Positions 25,216 through 34,374 of a DNA stretch of 48,536 nucleotides are shown here, in pieces. Every line of letters starts with the position of its first letter. Position 1 is the first letter of the stretch. Where the stretch lies: the NCBI GenBank assembly GCA_002386045.1, contig DGEQ01000079.1:651-49186 (forward strand), written 5' to 3'. The stretch is from Hungateiclostridiaceae bacterium UBA3922. GTDB lineage: Bacteria; Bacillota; Clostridia; Acetivibrionales; DTU013. The notes under the pieces were generated by a model, which did not search any database, was not told where the DNA came from, and saw only the letters and a list, made by a program, of their open reading frames with translations. Made by a program: the position numbers and the translations under genes.

Positions 25216-25271
25216 CTGCTCTCCCTCGTTTCCCTGTGATTCCCTGTCCGTTTCGAAATAGCACTGCCCTT

Positions 25272-26039
25272 TTATTTGCCGCGCTCTATGCCTGCCAGGT
25301 CCCGGATCACTTCTCCGGCGATCATGAACCCGGCGACCGGAGGCACGAAAGACGTGCTGCCCGGTATCCTCCTTTTTGTTTCCGTTTTTTCACCCCTGCA
25401 TTTCGGGCATGTGCATATTTCCCCGCCGCCTGTCATTCCCTGAATTATCGGCTCCGCCGGCACTTCCGGTGAGAATGCCACTTTGAGTGACGTGATGCCC
25501 CTTGTCCTGAGTTCCTTCCTCATCACCTTTGCCAGCGGATCCGTGTACGTCTTGCTGATGTCCGTTATCACAATCCTGGTCGGGTCCAGTTTGTTGCCCA
25601 TCCCCATGCTGCTTATGACAGGTATGCCCGACTGTTTCGCTCTCATAACTATGTCGAGCTTGGCTGTGACTGTGTCGACAGCATCGATGACGTAATCTAT
25701 CCTGCCGTCGAAGACCTGTCCGGCCGTTTCAGGCAGATAAAAAAGCTGGTGCGTCGTGACCTCTGCATCAGGATTGATGTCCAGTATCCTTTCTTTCATC
25801 ACCTCTACCTTTGGCCGGCCTATGGTGCTCCCGGCGGCATGGATCTGCCTGTTGAGATTAGTGATGCAGACATAGTCATCATCGACAAGTATGAATTTTC
25901 CCACTCCGCCGCGGACCAGCCCTTCCACGGCAAAACTCCCTACGCCGCCTATCCCGAATACCGCCACCCGTGACTGTGCCAGCTTTTTCAACACCTCTGG
26001 CCCCACCAGCAGTTCGAACCTCGTGAATGCATGCCGCAT
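25272..26039 (-). CDS. tcdA: tRNA threonylcarbamoyladenosine dehydratase
   Basis: E1-like ThiF/MoeB-fold enzyme that dehydrates t6A37 of tRNA to cyclic t6A using ATP. 255 residues with FELLVGPEVLKKLAQSRV, ATP loop GIGGVGS (29-35), the adenylate motif DDDYVCITNLNRQ, SSMGMGNKLDPTRI and the C-terminal Cys pair in CTCPKC, all typical of TcdA/CsdL. GAGG lies 13 bases before the ATG. It begins two bases after the stop of the upstream gene, so both are probably cotranscribed. Confidence 0.92.
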   Translation of the reverse strand: MRHAFTRFELLVGPEVLKKLAQSRVAVFGIGGVGSFAVEGLVRGGVGKFILVDDDYVCITNLNRQIHAAGSTIGRPKVEVMKERILDINPDAEVTTHQLFYLPETAGQVFDGRIDYVIDAVDTVTAKLDIVMRAKQSGIPVISSMGMGNKLDPTRIVITDISKTYTDPLAKVMRKELRTRGITSLKVAFSPEVPAEPIIQGMTGGGEICTCPKCRGEKTETKRRIPGSTSFVPPVAGFMIAGEVIRDLAGIERGK

Positions 26040-26041
26040 TA

Positions 26042-27532
26042 TCAGCTACCATCCTCTATCAGTGTAATGACCCAGTTTTCGCCCTGTTTTTCCATCCTTG
26101 CCTTCATCAGTTGGGTAAACTGCGAATCCCCGGTCAGCGCTATCGTATGGGTATAGCTTATTTCAGCCGTATTCCCGTCAGGCATCGCGACTTCGACCAG
26201 GCTGCCGAACTTCGCCGCCTTCAGGAACCCGGCATACATCGCGGCGTTTTCCTGGTTTGCTTCTATGTCCGACTTGCGTATTTCATCGATGCCGAACTGC
26301 GTCAGCATCCCCATCCTGAACACAAAATCATCGGCAAGCATGAGCAGGGCTTTCGGGTAATCCGCATCAGATCCAAGGTATTTATAGAACAGCTTCAGTT
26401 GCCCGACAGGGTCGTCCTGGTCCATGGTATCCCCTTCGGCCGCGCCCGGCCCGCCGGTCACAGCAGGACCTGCGTCTTCCCCGCTGCCGCCGGTCCCGGC
26501 AGATCCCGGCGCCGTGATCTCGGTGCCGTCAGGGTTCAGGAGAAGGTCCCTCCCGATATCGTACAGCACTTCCGACCGTACCGGCTCAGCCCCGGCATCG
26601 CCGGAAGGCCGCGCTGCCTGCGTCAGCCTCAGCACGTCGGCGGCATGCCATCCCTCGAACACGTAATCATAAACATAGCCGGCCGGGCTGTTTTTCCCTA
26701 TTATCGAATCATCTTCCTTCCTGCTCCCCCGTACCAGGAACTCAGCGTTTATGCAGTCGAAAACCTCAACCAGGCTGTTTTCCGGGTACACGCCTGATTT
26801 CGGCGGATCCGAGAAGCTGTACGCAAGTTTGCTGAAATCCCTGTTGAACTGCATCCTGCCGTATTTCGCAGGATATGAGAAAAGCTTTTTGACCGAAAGG
26901 TCATTCAGATCGACCATGTAGAAATATGACTGGATATAACGGTCCAGCTGCGCTCCGTTCACCATCAGGTAAAGCTGTCCCTGCACAGGATTGAGCAGAG
27001 CCTGCCCTATCGCATACGGCCTGTCTTCTTCAGGGAATGGATCCTGTCCCTGATCGCCTTCCTGCTGTCCGTCTCCCTGTCCTGCATCTCCCCTGTTTTC
27101 AAAGATGCCCGTAAGTTCGGGTATCTGCTCCTGGTCGAGCTCAGTAACGAAGCTTGCGCCGTCCCTGTAATAACGCATCCTGATGAAAGTCTTGTTGTCC
27201 CTGTTCTCGCAAAGCATCAATGCAAGGTCATATTCCGGGGTATTATACCTTACGGTCACGTTTTCCCTGAAGATCAGCAGGTTTTCTTCCTCTCCCGCAT
27301 CGGCACCGTCCTCTTCGGTCTCCTGGTCTTCCCCGGATGCTTCCTCATCTTCCGGGGGCACGCCGGGTTCCAGGATGCCCGCGGTGTCGCCTGCCTCTTC
27401 ATCCGCCAGGTTTTCCTGCTGTCGTGAAGCCTGCTTCACATGATCCAGCAGTCGCGTATCGAAATATATGATTGCCGCCGCAAGCATCATAACGGCGACA
27501 ACAAAAACGATCAGCTGTCTTTTTGCCTTCAC
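26042..27532 (-). CDS. Membrane-anchored extracytoplasmic protein of unknown function
   Basis: About 496 residues; not recognised. One N-terminal membrane segment (about 6-24) is followed by an acidic Glu/Asp/Gly linker (about 40-85), a beta-rich domain, a second acidic Gln/Gly/Asp patch, another beta-rich part with YMVDLNDLSVKKLFSYP that resembles a propeller-like strand pattern, a Gly/Ala/Pro linker (about 340-375) and a C-terminal domain of about 110 residues that looks like the NTF2/SnoaL fold. GTG 27532 is preferred (AGGTG 6 bases upstream); GTG 27541 is the longer option. It is likely a surface lipoprotein-like sensor or scaffold, but this is a guess. Confidence 0.7.
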   Translation of the reverse strand: MKAKRQLIVFVVAVMMLAAAIIYFDTRLLDHVKQASRQQENLADEEAGDTAGILEPGVPPEDEEASGEDQETEEDGADAGEEENLLIFRENVTVRYNTPEYDLALMLCENRDNKTFIRMRYYRDGASFVTELDQEQIPELTGIFENRGDAGQGDGQQEGDQGQDPFPEEDRPYAIGQALLNPVQGQLYLMVNGAQLDRYIQSYFYMVDLNDLSVKKLFSYPAKYGRMQFNRDFSKLAYSFSDPPKSGVYPENSLVEVFDCINAEFLVRGSRKEDDSIIGKNSPAGYVYDYVFEGWHAADVLRLTQAARPSGDAGAEPVRSEVLYDIGRDLLLNPDGTEITAPGSAGTGGSGEDAGPAVTGGPGAAEGDTMDQDDPVGQLKLFYKYLGSDADYPKALLMLADDFVFRMGMLTQFGIDEIRKSDIEANQENAAMYAGFLKAAKFGSLVEVAMPDGNTAEISYTHTIALTGDSQFTQLMKARMEKQGENWVITLIEDGS

Positions 27533-27756
27533 TTCGATCACCTGAGCCCATCCGGCCGGATCAGCCGGTAATGTCTTTCAGGACAATATATCCATCCGTT
27601 CTATATTATGTTTATATTATACAGTAAGATTTATTCACGCGCAAACCAACACCTTGCGCGATTTTCTTGGCTATCCCGGCCAGGTCTGCTATAATAGGGA
27701 AAGTGGATAAAAAGGGGTATACCCTCAACCTTCAACAGAATGGGGTAATGACAGTC

Positions 27757-28980
27757 ATGAAATATGTCGTGGTTCTGGGCGACGGGATGGCAGACTACCG
27801 AATGCCCCGGCTGGGGCAGAGGACACCGCTGCAATATGCCCGCAAGCCCAATATCGATTTTCTTGCAGCAAACGGTGAGCTCGGCATGGTCAGGACAATA
27901 CCGGAAGGCATGTCACCGGGCAGCGATACGGCCAACCTGTCCGTGATGGGCTACGATCCCCGGAAATACTATACCGGCAGGTCTCCCCTCGAGGCCGTCA
28001 GTATGGGAGTGAAACTTTCCGATGCCGATCTTTCTTTCAGATGCAACCTGGTAACGCTCGATACCGACGGAGACTACGAATCTGCAGTCATGGCCGACTA
28101 CAGTTCGGATGAGATACCCACGTCTGAATCCGCCGTACTGATCGATGAACTGAACAGGCAGCTTTCCAGCGACCGGATCAGCTTCCATGCCGGCATCAGT
28201 TACAGGCACTGCATGGTGTGGCACGGCGGTTCCGGCACAAGGAGCCTGACCCCTCCGCACGACATCCTTGAAAAAAGGATCAAGCAATACCTGCCTTCAG
28301 GCGATGACAGCGAGATGTTCATAAGCCTCATGAAAAGCAGTTACAGGATCCTGGCCGATCATCCGGTCAACATGTCAAGGATATCCCGCGGGCTTCGTCC
28401 CGCCAACTCGATATGGCTCTGGGGCGAAGGCAAAAAGCCTTCATTGCCGTCCTTTGCCGAGAAATACGGTCTAAGCGGTTCCGTCATAGCTGCCGTGGAC
28501 CTGATAAAAGGAATCGGTATCTGCGCCGGGCTGGATACGGTCGATGTAGAAGGCGTGACCGGCAATATAAACACCAACTTCCGGGGAAAGGCGGAAGCCG
28601 CGCTTGATGAACTCAGAAAGGGCAAGGACTTCGTTTATATCCATATAGAAGCTCCGGATGAGTGCGGACACAGGTTTGAAGTCGAAAACAAGGTCAGGTC
28701 CATCGAATTGATCGATGAGCTCGTCGTGGGCACATTGCTTGAAGGCCTGGCAGATTTTGACGATTTCAGCCTTATGGTGCTCCCGGACCACCCGACTCCG
28801 CTTTCGCTGCGAACGCATACGGCGGACCCGGTGCCATATGTCATTTACAGGAAACGTAGTGCAAAGCCATCAGGAGCCGCAGGCTATGACGAATTCGAGG
28901 CCCATAAGACAGGGATATTCATAGGACAGGGGCACGAGCTTATGGACAGGTTCCTCCTGAATGATCGTTTTCAAAAATGA
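27757..28980 (+). CDS. apgM: ApgM-type cofactor-independent phosphoglycerate mutase / proposed homoserine kinase
   Basis: 407 residues of the alkaline-phosphatase superfamily. MKYVVVLGDGMAD with metal Asp, SPGSDTANLSVMGYDP with the nucleophile Ser, HIEAPDECGH and LPDHPTPL (metal ligands) are present. The family includes archaeal-type phosphoglycerate mutases and a subgroup, common in clostridia, proposed to be a homoserine kinase where thrB is missing; the start GDGMADYRMPRLGQ and the total length fit that subgroup. No thr gene is adjacent, so the sequence does not decide. It is monocistronic with a strong terminator. Confidence 0.85.
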   Translation: MKYVVVLGDGMADYRMPRLGQRTPLQYARKPNIDFLAANGELGMVRTIPEGMSPGSDTANLSVMGYDPRKYYTGRSPLEAVSMGVKLSDADLSFRCNLVTLDTDGDYESAVMADYSSDEIPTSESAVLIDELNRQLSSDRISFHAGISYRHCMVWHGGSGTRSLTPPHDILEKRIKQYLPSGDDSEMFISLMKSSYRILADHPVNMSRISRGLRPANSIWLWGEGKKPSLPSFAEKYGLSGSVIAAVDLIKGIGICAGLDTVDVEGVTGNINTNFRGKAEAALDELRKGKDFVYIHIEAPDECGHRFEVENKVRSIELIDELVVGTLLEGLADFDDFSLMVLPDHPTPLSLRTHTADPVPYVIYRKRSAKPSGAAGYDEFEAHKTGIFIGQGHELMDRFLLNDRFQK

Positions 28981-28984
28981 TATG

Positions 28985-29008
28985 AGCCGGTGACATGACC
29001 GGCTTTTT
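28985..29008 (+). terminator. Terminator of apgM-like gene
   Basis: AGCCGGT/ACCGGCT stem with a 6-base loop and five T, just after the stop. Confidence 0.85.
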
Positions 29009-29024
29009 AACTGCCGGCCGCTCT

Positions 29025-29624
29025 TCAGCAGGCGCTGTTCGGATCCCGGCGCAGATCCATCAGCCTGATGCTGCCGCACGCTATCCGCCTGCCCGAATCC
29101 CCGGAAGGCTGGGTCCTGTAGTCGTCCGGATTTTCATGTATGATAACGGACCTGCCTGTTATTTCATCGACGGTAAAGCGGTCTGTCATAAAGCACATCC
29201 ATGCCCTGCCGTTGCTTGCCACCAATACCGGAAAGTCTCCCGCATGATTGCCATGGGGCTGGTTCGTCGGGTTCCAGTGTCCTCCGCAGCTTTCAAACGG
29301 TTTTTCCGGATCACCTATATCACAATGACCACCTTCATGTATATGGAATCCAAACGGCCCCACCGGGCTTTTGCCGTCTTCGGCAGGCCTGTATTCGGGC
29401 AAACCCCTCACGTCTGCACATACCATTGTACCGGCAGGAGTATCGGCAAACGTGATCATCCCGGTTATGGACGGGTAATCAGGGCCGGCGATCAACATCG
29501 CATACGCTGCTTTGTATCCCTTCGGGCAGGCCGGGTACGCCATCCGGCCGTCCACCTTTCCCTGGAATGACGGATACGTCACCCAGGCAGACGTCCATCC
29601 CTGGCCCGGACAATTGAAATACAT
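29025..29624 (-). CDS. sodC: Copper/zinc superoxide dismutase family protein
   Basis: 199 residues. GFHIHEGGHC, GGHWNPTNQPHGNHAGDFP and VIIHENPDDY give the ligands: copper His94, His96, His116, His163; zinc His116, His124, His127, Asp130. GRRIACG carries the active-site Arg and the disulfide Cys. The enzyme would convert superoxide to oxygen and peroxide. Unusual points: no signal peptide, an N-terminal extension of about 40 residues (with two Cys), and a zinc loop with only three residues between the second and third ligands where eukaryotic enzymes have nine. GGAGG is 9 bases before the ATG; a second good site precedes Met28. Confidence 0.85.
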   Translation of the reverse strand: MYFNCPGQGWTSAWVTYPSFQGKVDGRMAYPACPKGYKAAYAMLIAGPDYPSITGMITFADTPAGTMVCADVRGLPEYRPAEDGKSPVGPFGFHIHEGGHCDIGDPEKPFESCGGHWNPTNQPHGNHAGDFPVLVASNGRAWMCFMTDRFTVDEITGRSVIIHENPDDYRTQPSGDSGRRIACGSIRLMDLRRDPNSAC

Positions 29625-29777
29625 GGCCTGAAGCCTCCGGTTCCGCTGCTACTCATGCTATACCATATTATGCTTATGTAACCCCGCGGGTTGCATGTCC
29701 ATGAAAACGCAGGCAATAAGGCCTGACCGGCCGGATTTTTCTTCCGGCGGTAAACATCACGGGCAATTTTGTCCGGA

Positions 29778-30806
29778 TCATCTCCAGTTATCGTCCAGGT
29801 CCTTCGCCTCGTGCTCACATGTCCGGTCCCTGTTCATCAGCGCGGAAACGGCGCTTCCGGGATCCTTCCCTTCGAACAGTACCGCATAAGCCTCGGCAGT
29901 TATAGGCATCCTGACCCCGTACTTTTTTGAAAGGTTATAGACGGGTACCGTCGTGTATACTCCTTCCACGACCATCTTTACTTCTTCCATAGCCTTGTCC
30001 ACGGGCATGCCCTTCCCGATGAGTATCCCTGCCCGCCTGTTCCTGCTGTGCATGCTCGTACAGGTCACGATGAGATCCCCGATCCCTGCAAGGCCTGAAA
30101 ATGTCTGCTTTTTGGCTCCAATTGCACATCCAAGCCTGGACATCTCCGCCAGTCCCCTGGTCATCAGTGCTGCCTTGGTATTGTCTCCGTAGCCGAGCCC
30201 GTCGGATATACCGGCGCAAAGCGCTATTACGTTTTTTATCGCTCCTCCCAGTTCGACACCGATGATGTCGGGATTCGTATATACCCTGAACATTGGCGAC
30301 ATGAATATGTCCTGGATCATTTCCGCAGCCTTCCTGCTCCCTGAAGCAGCGACGTAGGCGGTCGGTATGCCTTTTGAAAGCTCCTCGGCATGACATGGCC
30401 CGGACATAGCCACGACCGTGGCATCAGGCAGTTCTTCCCTGATGACTTCCGACATCCTCAGACCCGTATCTTTCTCAAGCCCTTTTGAAAAACAGCTTAT
30501 CACGGACGGTCTGTACCTGTTCACCGAGGCGACGGCCTTCATGTTTTCCCTGACTTTCTGCGCCGGTATGGCAATGACGCATATGTCGGAAAAGCGCAGC
30601 GATTCCTCCAGGTCGCCGGTACACCTTACACTCTCCGGCACGATCACTCCCGGAAGCTTTTCCTTCTGTTCCCTGAGTTCATTGATCATGTCCACCTCAT
30701 CTTTGAACAATGACCACATCATCACCTCGTGCCCGTTGCCGGCAAGCAGCACGGAAACAGCCGTACCCATGCTTCCTGCTCCAAGGACAGAAACTTTCCT
30801 TCCCAT
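29778..30806 (-). CDS. gpsA: Glycerol-3-phosphate dehydrogenase [NAD(P)+]
   Basis: Reduces dihydroxyacetone phosphate to sn-glycerol-3-phosphate for phospholipid synthesis. 342 residues, with Rossmann motif VLGAGSMGTAVSVLLAGNG, SCFSKGLEKDTGLRMSEV, SGPCHAEEL, the catalytic-lysine region VELGGAIKNVIALCAGI and GLAGIGDLIVTCTS. ATG 30806 is chosen because GGAGGG lies 6 bases before it. It follows plsY by 14 bases; together they make and use glycerol-3-phosphate. Confidence 0.95.
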   Translation of the reverse strand: MGRKVSVLGAGSMGTAVSVLLAGNGHEVMMWSLFKDEVDMINELREQKEKLPGVIVPESVRCTGDLEESLRFSDICVIAIPAQKVRENMKAVASVNRYRPSVISCFSKGLEKDTGLRMSEVIREELPDATVVAMSGPCHAEELSKGIPTAYVAASGSRKAAEMIQDIFMSPMFRVYTNPDIIGVELGGAIKNVIALCAGISDGLGYGDNTKAALMTRGLAEMSRLGCAIGAKKQTFSGLAGIGDLIVTCTSMHSRNRRAGILIGKGMPVDKAMEEVKMVVEGVYTTVPVYNLSKKYGVRMPITAEAYAVLFEGKDPGSAVSALMNRDRTCEHEAKDLDDNWR

Positions 30807-30820
30807 AGCGATCCCTCCGT

Positions 30821-31420
30821 TCATTTCCTGCTTCCGAGAGAAAACTTCGATTCGGTACCGCTGAGCAGCCTTTTGATGTTCTCATGGTGCTTTATGATTA
30901 TGACCACAGCGATCATGCCTGAAAAGACCATTGTCAGGGCCCCCCTGCCAAAAACCGCGGCCGCTATCGGAAAAAGAGACGCTGCCGTGATCGAGCCGAG
31001 TGAAACATAACGTGTGGCAAGCAGTATCACGAGAAAGACTGCGAAAAGCCCGAGCGCTATCATCCAGTCAAACATAAGCAGTACCGCGAATGCCGTCAGG
31101 ACTCCCTTGCCTCCCCTGAACCTGAAAAAGGCAGGCCATATGTGCCCGGTTATGCATGCAGTGCCGCCGATCAGCCCGCCAGGCTGGCCGCTGTATATGT
31201 AAAAACCTGCAAGGTAGGCCAGGATGCCCTTTGCCATATCGCCGATTATGACGAACAAGGCAGCTTTCCTGCCAAGTGTCCTCAGTGTGTTCGTCATGCC
31301 TGCGTTCCCGCTGCCATGCTTTCTCACATCAACCTTGTAGAACCTGCCTATTATCAGTGACGTGTTGAGGCTTCCCAGCAGGTAACCTGCTATCACTGCA
31401 AGTGCTGCACGGAGATACAT
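30821..31420 (-). CDS. plsY: Acyl-phosphate:glycerol-3-phosphate acyltransferase
   Basis: Five-segment membrane enzyme that makes lysophosphatidate from acyl-phosphate. 199 residues with GYLLGSLNTSLIIGR, VRKHGSGNAGMTNTLRTLG, KGILAY, GHIWPAFFRFRGGKGVLTAF and the C-terminal HHENIKRLLSGTE, which are the three conserved PlsY motifs. ATG 31420 has GGGGGAG 6 bases upstream. It sits in the order DUF512-der-plsY-gpsA usual for clostridia. Confidence 0.95.
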   Translation of the reverse strand: MYLRAALAVIAGYLLGSLNTSLIIGRFYKVDVRKHGSGNAGMTNTLRTLGRKAALFVIIGDMAKGILAYLAGFYIYSGQPGGLIGGTACITGHIWPAFFRFRGGKGVLTAFAVLLMFDWMIALGLFAVFLVILLATRYVSLGSITAASLFPIAAAVFGRGALTMVFSGMIAVVIIIKHHENIKRLLSGTESKFSLGSRK

Positions 31421-31531
31421 ACTTGACTCCCCCATATGCCAGGATTTTTATCGGTATTCGGGTTTACCGGACCAAACGTTTTGCTCCGGGCCATTTCCTG
31501 CCGGATACAGCACGGGCATCGACAGGCCGGG

Positions 31532-32854
31532 TCATCCCTCGCCGCGTTCCCTCGGTATGAACCTGATCGGCGTACCTTCAAAACCGTAGCTCTTCCTGAG
31601 CTGGTTTTCCAGGTAACGTTCATATGAATAGTGGAATAGCTTCATGTCATTCATGAAAATGATGAATGTAGGCGGCCTGACCGTCGACTGTACGGCATAG
31701 TACAGTTTCAGCCTCCTGCCCTTGTCGGAAGGCGGCTGGACCATGGCCGTGGCTTCGTTGAGCAGGTCGTTGAGCATTCCAGTCGATATCCTGAGCGACG
31801 CCTGTCCATACACGGATCTTACCAGTTCCAGCACCCTGTGTACCCTCTGCCCGGTCTTCACAGAAATGAACAGCACCGGGGCATACTGCATGAAACTAAG
31901 CTTTTCCATGACCTGCTTCCGGTATTCCTCCACCGTGCCGGTTTCCTTCTCGATAAGGTCCCACTTGTTTATGACCACGACCGAGGCCTTTCCCTGCTCA
32001 TGGGCATATCCCGCTATCTTCGCGTCCTGTTCCGTCACACCGTCCTGTGCGTCTATCATGATCACGCAGACATCGGACCTCTCTATTGCCGTCAGCGCCC
32101 TCAGCACACTATACCTTTCGATGTTCTCGGTTATTTTGCTTTTCCTGCGTATGCCCGCAGTGTCGATGAGCACGAATTTGCCGCCGTCTTTCTCGATGTA
32201 TGTGTCTATAGCATCCCGCGTGGTCCCGGGGATGTCGCTTACTATCACCCTCTCTTCACCGGTCAGCCTGTTGACCAGCGAGGACTTCCCGGAGTTGGGC
32301 TTCCCGACGACAGCAACTTTTATGATGTCCTCTTCGGTCTCTTCATGGACCTCGTCGGGGAAGAAACTGTAGATCTTGTCCAGCAGGTCACCCATGCCAA
32401 GTCCGTGGACGGAAGACACCACTTCCACGTCACCCATGGCAAGGTTGTAGAACTCATAAACTTCCGGCGGCGGATCACCGACGCTGTCAACCTTATTGGC
32501 GACCAGGACGACAGGTTTGCTGGTCTTCCGCAGCATCGCTGCTATTTCCTTGTCTGAGGCCGTCATTCCTTCCTTTGCATCGACCATGAAGATAATGACG
32601 TCGGCCAGCTCTATCGCGACTTCAGCCTGCCGGCGCATCTGCTGCATTATCTCGTCTTCTGAATAGGGTTCGATGCCGCCGGTATCTATAAGCGTGAATT
32701 TCCTGTTCCTCCACTCCGCTTCACCGTAGATCCTGTCCCTGGTGACACCCGGCGTATCCTCGACGATAGAGATCCTTTTGCCGCATATATAATTGAAAAA
32801 TGTGGATTTGCCGACATTAGGCCTGCCAACTATCGCTACGATCGGTTTTGCCAA
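31532..32854 (-). CDS. der: Ribosome-associated double GTPase Der (EngA)
   Basis: Essential 50S assembly GTPase. 440 residues with two G domains: GRPNVGKS (10-17), DTPGVTRD and NKVD in the first; GKPNSGKS, DIPGTTRD and NKWD in the second; then a C-terminal KH-like domain ending PIRFIPRERG. The start is taken as TTG 32854 (AGAGGGTG just upstream), which gives the standard MAKPIVAIVG N-terminus. Its first 38 bases overlap the end of the DUF512 gene. Confidence 0.96.
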   Translation of the reverse strand: MAKPIVAIVGRPNVGKSTFFNYICGKRISIVEDTPGVTRDRIYGEAEWRNRKFTLIDTGGIEPYSEDEIMQQMRRQAEVAIELADVIIFMVDAKEGMTASDKEIAAMLRKTSKPVVLVANKVDSVGDPPPEVYEFYNLAMGDVEVVSSVHGLGMGDLLDKIYSFFPDEVHEETEEDIIKVAVVGKPNSGKSSLVNRLTGEERVIVSDIPGTTRDAIDTYIEKDGGKFVLIDTAGIRRKSKITENIERYSVLRALTAIERSDVCVIMIDAQDGVTEQDAKIAGYAHEQGKASVVVINKWDLIEKETGTVEEYRKQVMEKLSFMQYAPVLFISVKTGQRVHRVLELVRSVYGQASLRISTGMLNDLLNEATAMVQPPSDKGRRLKLYYAVQSTVRPPTFIIFMNDMKLFHYSYERYLENQLRKSYGFEGTPIRFIPRERGEG

Positions 32855-34205
32855 ATGTTTCACCCTCTCTGAATGTTGTTCCGAGTACCCCGGTGATGAA
32901 GTCGGCACCGTCATTGTCGATAACGGTGATCTTTATGCCCAGTTCCGAACTCAGCCCGTCGACGGTACAGTCGTCCAGGAACAGTTCTTCGCCTGATTTG
33001 AACATGGTCCTGGAAACAAGCAGTTCGCTGCCCAGCGGTCTGCCCCTGAGCTGGCATGCTATGTCACGGCCGGTCAGAAGTCCCGTCACCGTCACATTTT
33101 CTCCAAAAAATTCATTTTCTATCGCGTACACATTTATCTTAAGCCCGTCAAACCTGTTTTCCAGTGTCCTGGCCAGCTTCCCGATATACCCGGCGGCACA
33201 TCTGCCTGTCGCTATGCTCACGGTCCTGTCCGGCTGCCGTTTCCAAAGCATGTCCAGTTTCCCGCCTTCAGTTCCGAGAAAGCTGTCGAACTCGTATATG
33301 AACCGGGCCATCATCCCCACACCATTCTCTATCTGCGGAAATTCCTCGTATTCTTCGCAGGACGGCAGTTCGATCCCGGCCTTGATGTAAAGTTCATCTG
33401 CCGCGTATACGAGTCTCGTCCCGAATTTGTCAAGAAACCTGCGCTGCCACTGTTCGACCTGTTCTATCACACGGGCGGATTCGTCGGCAGTGAAGGGTTC
33501 AAGAGGATACAGCCCTTCCCGCCATTTCGTCAGCCCGACCGGCACGACTGATATGCTTGCAAGGCCGGGCCACAGCTCAGACAGGTCATTTAGGGTCCTG
33601 TCCAGTTCCGCACCGTCGTTGAGCCCTTTACACAGTACTATCTGGGCATTTACGTTTATGCCGCCGTCCGTCAGTATCTTCATTTTCTCCAGTACATCGC
33701 CTGCAAAACGGTTCCCCAGCATTTTCACCCTGAGTCCGGGGTCGGTAGTGTGTACGGAAACATTGACGGGCGTCATCCTGTACCGCACTATCCTTTCGAG
33801 TTCGTCCCTTTTCATGTTGGTCAGCGTCACATAGTTGCCGTCCAGGAAAGACAGCCTTGAATCGTCGTCCTTGAAGTAAAGGGTCTGGCGCATCCCTTTC
33901 GGGAGCTGGTCGATGAAACAGAACAGGCATTTGTTGTTGCAGTGCTTCGGGCCCGTTATCAGGGGATCTTCAAACTCAAGACCGAGGTCTTCATATTCGT
34001 CCTTCTCGATCTCGATTTCCCATACTTCGCCGTTCTTTTTCCCTATCTCCACGACGATGTTCGGGTCCGCGACAAGGAAACGGTAATCGAATATATCGGT
34101 TATCTGCCGGCCATTTACGGACAGCAGGATATCCCCGGGTTCTATCCCGGCTTCCATCGCGGCGCTGTTCGGTTGTACGTTTGCTATTACGATCTTTTTC
34201 TTCAT
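32817..34205 (-). CDS. DUF512 radical SAM protein with N-terminal PDZ-like domain
   Basis: 462 residues. Residues 1-75 resemble a PDZ domain (PNSAAMEAGIEPGDILLSVNG). Then GPKHCNNKCLFCFIDQLPKG gives a CxxxCxxC iron-sulfur motif, followed by a radical-SAM-like barrel (YVTLTNMKRDELERIV, SVHTTDPGLRVKMLGN, LCKGLNDGAELDRTL) and the C-terminal DUF512 domain. The family is conserved in clostridia and cyanobacteria upstream of der; its substrate is unknown. ATG has AGGTAGG upstream. First gene of the operon DUF512-der-plsY-gpsA. Confidence 0.9.
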   Translation of the reverse strand: MKKKIVIANVQPNSAAMEAGIEPGDILLSVNGRQITDIFDYRFLVADPNIVVEIGKKNGEVWEIEIEKDEYEDLGLEFEDPLITGPKHCNNKCLFCFIDQLPKGMRQTLYFKDDDSRLSFLDGNYVTLTNMKRDELERIVRYRMTPVNVSVHTTDPGLRVKMLGNRFAGDVLEKMKILTDGGINVNAQIVLCKGLNDGAELDRTLNDLSELWPGLASISVVPVGLTKWREGLYPLEPFTADESARVIEQVEQWQRRFLDKFGTRLVYAADELYIKAGIELPSCEEYEEFPQIENGVGMMARFIYEFDSFLGTEGGKLDMLWKRQPDRTVSIATGRCAAGYIGKLARTLENRFDGLKINVYAIENEFFGENVTVTGLLTGRDIACQLRGRPLGSELLVSRTMFKSGEELFLDDCTVDGLSSELGIKITVIDNDGADFITGVLGTTFREGETFGKTDRSDSWQA

Positions 34206-34243
34206 CCGTACCTACCTTGATCCAATACCAGCCTTTTTAAGGT

Positions 34244-34273
34244 ATTATAATTCAAACGAGTGACACTTCTCAA
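34244..34273 (-). promoter_or_regulatory. Promoter of DUF512-der-plsY-gpsA
   Basis: Minus strand TTGAGA (34268-34273), 18-base spacer, TATAAT (34244-34249). The -35 lies inside the left arm of hairpin repeat A. Confidence 0.6.
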
Positions 34274-34309
34274 CTCACAAAGGGATGCTGTCGTGCTGAG
34301 AAGTGTCAC
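34260..34309. repeat. Hairpin repeat, copy A
   Basis: Perfect 13-bp inverted repeat GTGACACTTCTCA (34260-34272) and its complement (34297-34309), loop of 24 bases. The right arm plus flank (34298-34318, 21 bases) recurs exactly at 34363-34383. Confidence 0.8.
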
Positions 34310-34325
34310 CGCACCTTGTTCATGC

Positions 34326-34374
34326 GTGACATTCCTCAACCACAGAAGAATACCTCACTGCAGAGAAGTGTCAC
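34326..34374. repeat. Hairpin repeat, copy B
   Basis: Arms GTGACATTCCTC (34326-34337) and GAGAAGTGTCAC (34363-34374), one mismatch and one G-T pair, loop of 25 bases. Same shape as copy A, 65 bases downstream. Confidence 0.75.
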
